This document shows positions 1 to 3,985 of a stretch of 5,688 nt of DNA, in pieces (the first letter of the stretch is position 1; the number at the start of each line of letters is the position of its first letter). The notes under the pieces were generated by a model. The model did not search any database, was not told the origin of the DNA, and saw nothing but the letters and a program-made list of their open reading frames with translations. The DNA comes from Nitrospinota bacterium (GTDB lineage: Bacteria; Nitrospirota; Thermodesulfovibrionia; Thermodesulfovibrionales; UBA1546): contig JAHILQ010000106.1 of the NCBI GenBank assembly GCA_018896985.1, positions 1 through 5,688 on the forward strand, in the 5' to 3' direction. A program made the translations under genes and the position numbers.

Positions 1-1519
1 ATGACTGCCTTGAATAAAGATCCGTGGAATCAAACAGCGGGACATTGACCTTGTCTTTTTTGATCCACGGTACAAATGTATATCCCAGAGAAGGTTCAAT
101 GCCGTGGGTAAAATTTTCGCTATATTTTTTTATGAGCCGGCTGGATGCGGTGATATTATAATCAAACATATCCCTGTGCACTGAACTCTTAAATCCCTCA
201 GCAGCATTGTCCTGTAAGGAATACACTGTCTCTCTCAGCCCGAGATTCTGGAACAATATAACCTTGTCTCCGAAGGAATGGGAAAATTTAGGATAAAGGT
301 CAACCCGCTGTCCATCCGTTCCTTTATTTCTTGAGAAATTTGATACAGAGGAGGTCATGGAGAAAACCACAGGTCCTACTCTGGAGGGGTTAACAACATA
401 CCCTAATTCAGGCAGTCTCTGCGCTACCGCTGAGGTATGACTCCCGTCTTTAAGGTCAATAATATACTGAGACATCAGGTAAAACCGTGAGTTGTCTGAA
501 GGAATCGTCAGCTCGCCTTTTGATTCAAGAAACCTATTTATCCTTTCCGAGCGGTGAATGGTGTATTCTCTGTAAAAACTTTTCCCTTTTTCATTTAACA
601 GGTTCAGGTTCCAGTATCCCGAAAGACCATCCTTGTTCCTTTTCGAATGAGTAGACTTAAGCTCATAAAAATCCCGTTCTGCCTTTTTGTCACGAAAATG
701 ATAAAGCCAGTGCGTGCCCTCCACATTTCCAGGCGCTACATATCTATATTCAGCCCCTTTCCCTAAGCCTGCCCTGCTATGCCAGTCAACAATAAATGTT
801 GCATCCTTGTCTTCATCTATAGCCCAGAAAAACGGCTGTCTGTAATAAAAACCCTTTGACTGTGAATAACCAACTACAGGCGTCAGAAGCCCTGTCTTTC
901 TTTCAGTAAGTAGAGGCGCCCAGAGATAGGGCGTATATAAAATAGGGAAGTCTTTGATATGAAAAGTGGCATTCCGAGACTTGAGACGGTCTCCGATAAT
1001 TATGTCAGCAGTCCTGCCTTTGATGCACCACTCAGGAGAAGGATTTTCGCATGTTGTGACTGATGCCTTTTTAAGGAAGTATTCTTTTTCTCCCCTTTTT
1101 TCTATCTCGCTTCCCGAAATGTAGTACTTTTCTTTTTTTGAAAAAATCTCTGCATTATAGAAAGTGCCTTTTTTTGTATCAAGATTGAACTCTGCCTTTT
1201 CTGCTTTAAGAACCATATCAGGGGTGTCGTATATTACATTGCCTTCAGCAAAGATATTTGATGTCTTCTCATCATACTTCATCTCATTTGCCATCATTAT
1301 TGTCTCGCCTTGTTCAACCAGCACAGAACCCCTTGCCGTATACATTGATGTGCTTTTTTTATGTTCCAAAGAATCTGATGTTATGAATGTCGGAGGCTCT
1401 TCAGCAAAACAACTAACAGTGAATAGTGAATAGTGAACAGTGAATAGTAAAAAAACAGTGAACAGTAAACAGTGAACAGTGAATAGTTTTTTGATCGTTT
1501 TTAAGTGACAACTTTTCAC
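1..1519 (-). CDS. lptD: LPS-assembly protein LptD (OstA/Imp), 5' part; C-terminus runs off the window
   Basis: This is the outer-membrane translocon that, with LptE, inserts lipopolysaccharide into the outer leaflet. I see 506 codons open to the window edge. The start is GTG at 1519, directly after an in-frame TAG at 1520-1522, with AGGAG nine bases upstream; the next in-frame ATG is only at about residue 58, after the signal peptide. Residues 1-11 are basic, residues 12-35 form a long hydrophobic segment, and cleavage is likely after Ala39 (S-C-F-A then E-E). Residues about 44-130 match the LptA-like OstA_N jellyroll (ARGSVLVEQGE, FAEGNVIYDTPD). Next come TTCENPSPEWC (Cys157, Cys165), then LYTPYLWAPL and ERKTGLLTPVVGYSQSKGF, typical of the start of the LptD barrel. 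HGIEPSLGYTFVPW and PLFDSTDLYSRQ lie near the window end. The barrel's C-terminal part, perhaps 150-250 residues, is missing. The signal peptide core is encoded by a 7-bp repeat array. The gene lies downstream of folC and is possibly co-transcribed with it. Confidence 0.95.
   Translation of the reverse strand, partial: MKSCHLKTIKKLFTVHCLLFTVFLLFTVHYSLFTVSCFAEEPPTFITSDSLEHKKSTSMYTARGSVLVEQGETIMMANEMKYDEKTSNIFAEGNVIYDTPDMVLKAEKAEFNLDTKKGTFYNAEIFSKKEKYYISGSEIEKRGEKEYFLKKASVTTCENPSPEWCIKGRTADIIIGDRLKSRNATFHIKDFPILYTPYLWAPLLTERKTGLLTPVVGYSQSKGFYYRQPFFWAIDEDKDATFIVDWHSRAGLGKGAEYRYVAPGNVEGTHWLYHFRDKKAERDFYELKSTHSKRNKDGLSGYWNLNLLNEKGKSFYREYTIHRSERINRFLESKGELTIPSDNSRFYLMSQYIIDLKDGSHTSAVAQRLPELGYVVNPSRVGPVVFSMTSSVSNFSRNKGTDGQRVDLYPKFSHSFGDKVILFQNLGLRETVYSLQDNAAEGFKSSVHRDMFDYNITASSRLIKKYSENFTHGIEPSLGYTFVPWIKKDKVNVPLFDSTDLYSRQS
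1418..1484. repeat. Heptamer array AGTGAAT/AGTGAAC in the lptD signal-peptide region
   Basis: There are about nine consecutive units on the plus strand, mostly AGTGAAT or AGTGAAC with one AGTAAAC. One unit, at 1446-1456, is expanded to 11 bases by an A-run. On the coding strand three units make 21 bases, so the peptide repeats about every seven residues: the LFTV motif occurs four times (residues 12-15, 19-22 as LFTV, 25-28, 32-35). The coding-strand unit (TTCACTA/TTCACTG) contains no stop codon in any register. Confidence 0.95.
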
Positions 1520-1528
1520 CTAAAAATG

Positions 1529-1537
1529 CTCCTTTTT
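1529..1537 (-). promoter_or_regulatory. Ribosome binding site of lptD
   Basis: AAAAAGGAG on the minus strand ends nine bases before the GTG at 1519. It decides the start in the absence of an upstream ATG. It abuts the end of the inverted-repeat element at 1537-1613, so this element sits immediately upstream of the lptD ribosome binding site. Confidence 0.75.
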
Positions 1538-1613
1538 GTCATGCTGGCTTGTCCAGCATCTCTCTTTACGATTCCTGACAAGCAGGAAGGATTCCGAACA
1601 AGTCGGAATGACA
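1537..1613. repeat. Dispersed inverted-repeat element with three hairpins between folC and lptD
   Basis: The ends are TGTCAT (1537-1542) and ATGACA (1608-1613). Inside are three hairpins: ATGCTGG/CCAGCAT (1541-1547 with 1553-1559), TTCCTG/CAGGAA (1572-1577 with 1583-1588) and ATTCCGA/TCGGAAT (1591-1597 with 1603-1609). Each has a 5-base loop reading CTTGT on one strand and ACAAG on the other. The left part closely resembles the core of the element at 3842-3915 (TGTCATGCTG...CTTGT...CAGCATCT). No T-run follows in the minus direction, so it is not an obvious terminator. It is probably a REP- or MITE-like dispersed repeat. Confidence 0.75.
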
Positions 1614-1630
1614 TTTTTATCACCCTTTGC

Positions 1631-1663
1631 GCCGGCTTGTCGGCATAACGGTTTCATACCGTT
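1631..1663. repeat. Two further small hairpins at the 3' end of folC
   Basis: GCCG/CGGC (1631-1634 with 1641-1644) has the loop GCTTGT. AACGGT/ACCGTT (1647-1652 with 1658-1663) has the loop TTCAT and overlaps the folC stop codon at 1654-1656. The first again has CTTGT in its loop, continuing the theme of the adjacent element. No U-tract follows on the minus strand, so terminator function is unsupported. Confidence 0.45.
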
Positions 1664-3051
1664 TCCCTCAGACCCGAAAGAATGCCTCTTCCACAAAGCA
1701 TTTCCTTAGCTTCGCCTATAGTGTAAAACGAGCCTGTGATTAGAATAAGTGATGAGTGATGAGTGATGAGTGATGAGTCTAAAGACTTTTCCTGCAACGC
1801 ATCACGCTTTACGCATGACGCATTACTGCTTTTTATTGCCATATCAATTGCATCCTTGACGGTTGGCGCAATATGTGTATTCGTAAATCCCATCTCTGCT
1901 GCGCAATCTGCAAGTTTCTGCGGTGATGCTGCCCTCTCACACGCAGGCGCTGTCAATATAATTTCAGCGGCAAGGGGCAGAAGCGGCGCCATTATCCCTC
2001 TTATGTCTTTATCAGACATGACGCCTATAATCAATATTATTCTTCGGTATGCTCTTAAAAAAATTTCCTTAAGCGAAGCAGCGAGAATTTCTGCAGCAGA
2101 CGGGTTATGCGCCCCGTCAATCAAAATCGGCGGTTCCTTTGAGACGAATTCAAGTCTGCCGTGCCATTTTATATTCTCAAGCCCATTTCTGATGGCGTGA
2201 TACGTAATGCGTAATGCGTGATGAGAAGATTTCTTAGAAACAATTTCAATTGTTTTTAGTGCAAGAGACGCATTCAATACCTGGTGTCTGCCCGGGAGTG
2301 ATATAGCCAAATCCTCAATATTACTGCCGCCATTATAATTAAAAACACTTCCGCTTGTATCCTCTGCCTTTACTGCCGCTGAAAAATCCCTGCCATAAAC
2401 AAAAAGTCTGGACTCCTTTTCATCCGCCTTCTTTTTAATTACATCCATTACAGACGGCTCCTGTGCTGACGTGATAACAGGAACTCTATTCTTTATTATC
2501 CCTGCCTTCTCTTCTGCAATCGCTGAAAGTGTATTGCCAAGAAATTCCCTATGGTCATAACCGATACTTGTTATGACAGATGCCTCAGGCAACAAAACAT
2601 TTGTTGCATCAAGCCGTCCGCCCATCCCTGTCTCAACCACTGCCCAATCAATGTTTTTCCTTTTAAAATAGAGGAAGCCCATTGCAGTTACAAGCTCAAA
2701 GAATGTGGGAGTCATCTTGAATCTTGAATCTTGAATCTTGAATCTTATTTCCTCTGCAAGGCTGACCACATCCGATTCGGTAATCTGTTCGTTATTAACC
2801 CTGATCCTCTCGGTGAAACTTACAAGATGCGGGGATGTAAACAATCCTGTCCTGAACCCGGCAGCCTGCAGTATTGAAGCTATGATCGCTGATGTAGAAC
2901 CTTTTCCATTTGTGCCTGCAATATGGATTGATTGAAAATAGTTCTGTGGATTATCAAGGAGAGAGAGGAGGCTTATGGTGTTATCAAGTCCCAGCTTGAT
3001 GCCGTGTTTCTGAAGCCCGTAGAGATAATTGACAGCAGCAGCGTAACCCAT
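1654..3051 (-). CDS. folC: Bifunctional dihydrofolate synthase / folylpolyglutamate synthase FolC
   Basis: This cytoplasmic Mur-ligase-family enzyme uses ATP to join glutamate to dihydropteroate and/or to extend folate polyglutamate tails. The 465-residue length is slightly long for the family. Motifs in order: GIKLGL at 17-22; P-loop GTNGKGS at 46-52; TSPHL at 72-76; TPTFFELVTAMGF at 114-126; ETGMGGRLDATN at 140-151; GYDH at 164-167; EKAGI with the likely carbamylated lysine at 181-185; KWHGRLE at 295-301; IDGAHNP at 311-317; GVMSDKD at 343-349; and ITGSFYTIGEA at 438-448. The ATG at 3051 gives the usual N-terminal spacing, but no clear Shine-Dalgarno precedes it, and an in-frame stop lies 15 bases upstream. 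Four heptamer arrays are embedded in the gene, encoding residues about 102-112, 277-286, 410-419 and 425-436. These fall in stretches that vary in the family and away from the catalytic motifs. The sequence does not settle whether both activities are present. Confidence 0.97.
   Translation of the reverse strand: MGYAAAVNYLYGLQKHGIKLGLDNTISLLSLLDNPQNYFQSIHIAGTNGKGSTSAIIASILQAAGFRTGLFTSPHLVSFTERIRVNNEQITESDVVSLAEEIRFKIQDSRFKMTPTFFELVTAMGFLYFKRKNIDWAVVETGMGGRLDATNVLLPEASVITSIGYDHREFLGNTLSAIAEEKAGIIKNRVPVITSAQEPSVMDVIKKKADEKESRLFVYGRDFSAAVKAEDTSGSVFNYNGGSNIEDLAISLPGRHQVLNASLALKTIEIVSKKSSHHALRITYHAIRNGLENIKWHGRLEFVSKEPPILIDGAHNPSAAEILAASLKEIFLRAYRRIILIIGVMSDKDIRGIMAPLLPLAAEIILTAPACERAASPQKLADCAAEMGFTNTHIAPTVKDAIDMAIKSSNASCVKRDALQEKSLDSSLITHHSSLILITGSFYTIGEAKEMLCGRGILSGLRETV
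1744..1778. repeat. Heptamer array GATGAGT inside folC
   Basis: There are four perfect GATGAGT units (1751-1778) plus one degenerate unit, AATAAGT (1744-1750). On the coding strand this reads ACTCATC, which contains no stop in any register, and encodes FolC residues about 425-436 (DSSLITHHSSLI), just before the LITGSFYTIGEA motif. Confidence 0.95.
1797..1824. repeat. Heptamer array ACGCATN inside folC (stop-prone orientation)
   Basis: There are four units: ACGCATC, ACGCTTT, ACGCATG and ACGCATT. On the coding strand, junctions between consensus units create TAA or TGA. Two junctions here do so, but out of frame; the one in-frame junction reads TCA (Ser412) because the third unit ends in G at 1817. 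The array encodes FolC residues 410-419 (NASCVKRDAL). Confidence 0.85.
2195..2222. repeat. Heptamer array GCGTGAT/GCGTAAT inside folC
   Basis: There are four units: GCGTGAT, ACGTAAT, GCGTAAT and GCGTGAT. After rotation, the reverse complement is the same heptamer family as the array at 1797-1824, so the two arrays lie in opposite orientations within one gene. In this orientation the coding strand (ATTACGC/ATCACGC) is free of stops. It encodes FolC residues about 277-286 (HHALRITYHA). Confidence 0.85.
2716..2746. repeat. Heptamer array CTTGAAT inside folC
   Basis: There are four perfect CTTGAAT units (2716-2743) plus CTT. On the coding strand they read as GATTCAA repeats without stops and encode FolC residues about 102-112 (the RFKIQDSRFK stretch), where RFK recurs after seven residues. 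The array falls just before the conserved TPTFFEL segment. Confidence 0.95.
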
Positions 3052-3145
3052 AAGTGCAATATTTTACATTAAATACCATGAAAGTAAGAAGAAAAAATTT
3101 TAAAAATAATCTTGCCGGGGCATATGTGAAGCATTGTCGGTATAA

Positions 3146-3173
3146 GTTATAATCCTATGCCTTAAGAACTCAA
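3146..3173 (-). promoter_or_regulatory. Candidate sigma70-type promoter for folC
   Basis: On the minus strand, TTGAGT (3168-3173, four of six consensus bases) and TATAAC (3146-3151, five of six) are separated by 16 bases. They lie just downstream of the DUF5615 stop and would give a leader of roughly 90 bases before the folC ATG. The match is by eye only. The rest of the 3052-3180 gap is AT-rich and shows nothing else I can name. Confidence 0.4.
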
Positions 3174-3180
3174 CAGAGGA

Positions 3181-3546
3181 TTACTCAATCGGCAAAGGAC
3201 AGCGTCGTATTCGTGTCCTATCTACAACCACTATTGAATCAGGAATTTTTTCCGGTTTTATGTTATCAAGAACTCTTTTAAGAAGTTCACGCATTTCCTG
3301 TTCGTTATAATTTCCCCCTCTGAAAAGTATGATTCCCGGGTCTTTTGCACGACTCATTGCAAGAAGCTGGGGGAAATCAAGGTCTGCCGTAATAATAATT
3401 CTTCCTTGTCTTCTTGCCTCATTAAGAATCTCTTTGTCTTTAGTCTTGAATAAACCGATATCTGAGGCGTGAACAGCATCATATCCTTTTTCATTAAGCC
3501 ATTTGACGAGCTGGGGAGAGGCAGGCATATCAACAAGAAACTTCAT
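3181..3546 (-). CDS. DUF5615 family PIN-like protein, probable toxin of a DUF433-DUF5615 pair
   Basis: This is a 121-residue protein of the Mut7-C/PIN-like type (DUF5615), predicted to act as a metal-dependent RNase. The sequence shows the family pattern: an N-terminal strand FLVDMP with Asp6, then HASDIGL with Asp29 at 27-32, and IITADLDFPQL with Asp55 and Asp57 at 51-61. These acidic residues are the candidate metal ligands. GIILFRGGN at 71-79 is another recurrent family segment. Asp6 is followed by Met-Pro, where many relatives have D-x-N-L-P. The ATG at 3546 overlaps the upstream DUF433 stop as ATGA, which points to translational coupling, and GGAG lies five bases before it. The toxin role is inferred from the family and gene pairing; experimental support across this family is thin as far as I know. 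A plain housekeeping nuclease is less likely. Confidence 0.9.
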   Translation of the reverse strand: MKFLVDMPASPQLVKWLNEKGYDAVHASDIGLFKTKDKEILNEARRQGRIIITADLDFPQLLAMSRAKDPGIILFRGGNYNEQEMRELLKRVLDNIKPEKIPDSIVVVDRTRIRRCPLPIE

Positions 3547-3764
3547 GCAAACTCCATAACCTCCTCATCTGCAAAACATGCTGCGTATGCCAGAGCCTCG
3601 TCAATGTCCTGCGGTTCAAGGTATGGATACGCCTTTAAAATAGATTCCTTTGTCTCTCCGGCAGATAAAAGTCCGAGAATTCTGGAGACAGGAAATCTCA
3701 ACCCTCTGATGCATGGTTTTCCGGAACAGACCTCAGGATCAATAGTTATTCTGTTAAATTTCAT
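3543..3764 (-). CDS. DUF433 family protein, probable antitoxin
   Basis: This 73-residue protein matches the DUF433 pattern (COG2442 type): ITIDPEVCSGKPCIRGLRFP at residues 6-25, then a helix-turn-helix-like part with LLSAGETKESILKAYPYL and ending DIDEALAYAACFADEE. Such proteins commonly sit next to DUF5615 genes and are thought to be the DNA-binding antitoxin of the pair, which would make the operon self-repressed. I place the start at ATG 3764, not the in-frame GTG at 3770, because that GTG is part of the perfect Shine-Dalgarno AGGAGGTGA, which is correctly spaced only for the ATG. A TAGAAT box at 3782-3787 could be a -10 element, but I see no convincing -35. The MITE-like element lies about 40 bases upstream. 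Confidence 0.9.
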   Translation of the reverse strand: MKFNRITIDPEVCSGKPCIRGLRFPVSRILGLLSAGETKESILKAYPYLEPQDIDEALAYAACFADEEVMEFA

Positions 3765-3766
3765 GT

Positions 3767-3775
3767 TCACCTCCT
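3767..3775 (-). promoter_or_regulatory. Perfect Shine-Dalgarno of the DUF433 gene
   Basis: AGGAGGTGA on the minus strand is fully complementary to the usual 16S rRNA 3' end. Counting the AGGAGG core, it ends five bases before the ATG at 3764. It overlaps an in-frame GTG, which is therefore unlikely to be the start. It is the strongest ribosome binding site seen in the window, in contrast to folC, where none is visible. Confidence 0.85.
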
Positions 3776-3807
3776 GTCCTTATTCTATCATTTTTTATCC
3801 GGAAGTG

Positions 3808-3939
3808 GAGCCTGTCCAAAAACTCATAAAACAGTGTATTATGTCATGCTGAACTTGTTTCAGCATCTAATGAAATCAATGAGTTATGAGACCCTGAAAT
3901 AAATTCAGGGTGACAAATTAATAGTTTTTAGACAAGCTC
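3808..3939. mobile_element. MITE-like element with terminal inverted repeats and AGTG flanking duplication
   Basis: This is a 132-bp non-coding element. Its left end GAGCCTGTCCAAAAACT (3808-3824) is the inverted complement of the right end AGTTTTTAGACAAGCTC (3923-3939), matching at 15 of 17 positions. AGTG occurs directly outside both ends (3804-3807 and 3940-3943), as expected of a 4-bp target-site duplication. Nested inside are CTCATAA/TTATGAG (3823-3829 with 3884-3890), ATGCTGAA/TTCAGCAT with loop CTTGT (3846-3853 with 3859-3866) and ACCCTGAA/TTCAGGGT (3891-3898 with 3904-3911). It has no transposase, so it would have to be moved in trans. Its inner core resembles the element at 1537-1613. 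Confidence 0.7.
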
Positions 3940-3946
3940 AGTGTCC

Positions 3947-3966
3947 CTATGTTTTTCTATGTTTTT
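3947..3966. repeat. Tandem duplicated 10-mer
   Basis: CTATGTTTTT occurs twice in tandem, between the MITE-like element and the end of the surface-protein gene. On the minus strand it reads as A-rich, so it does not provide a terminator U-tract for the gene ending at 3986. No function is apparent. Confidence 0.6.
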
Positions 3967-3985
3967 CCTCCCCTTGTCCCCTTTT

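Noticed and set aside
1403..1414. Lipoprotein signal at Cys37 of LptD
   Set aside because: Position -3 is Thr in FTVSC, a poor lipobox, and LptD is a barrel protein normally cleaved by signal peptidase I. Cleavage after Ala39 fits better.
1164..1433. Plus-strand open frame of 89 codons
   Set aside because: It lies opposite the lptD 5' region, whose minus-strand reading gives clear LptD motifs. It has no recognisable domain and is a shadow frame.
1418..1484. CRISPR array
   Set aside because: The units are seven bases in direct tandem without spacers and are translated as part of LptD.
1763..2200. Plus-strand open frame of 145 codons
   Set aside because: It is fully antisense to folC and its composition reflects the complement of the FolC motifs. 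I see no motif of its own.
2738..2935. Plus-strand open frame of 65 codons
   Set aside because: It is antisense to the conserved FolC N-terminal region, with no independent evidence.
3354..3536. Second minus-strand frame of 60 codons inside the DUF5615 gene
   Set aside because: It is out of frame with a well-matched DUF5615 protein and lacks a ribosome binding site or motif.
3469..3852. Plus-strand open frame of 127 codons
   Set aside because: It runs opposite DUF433 and into the inverted-repeat element. Both minus-strand products match families well.
3891..3911. Intrinsic terminator for the surface-protein gene
   Set aside because: The ACCCTGAA/TTCAGGGT stem is good, but no U-tract follows it in the minus direction. 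The T-run lies on the plus side, part of the element's inverted end.
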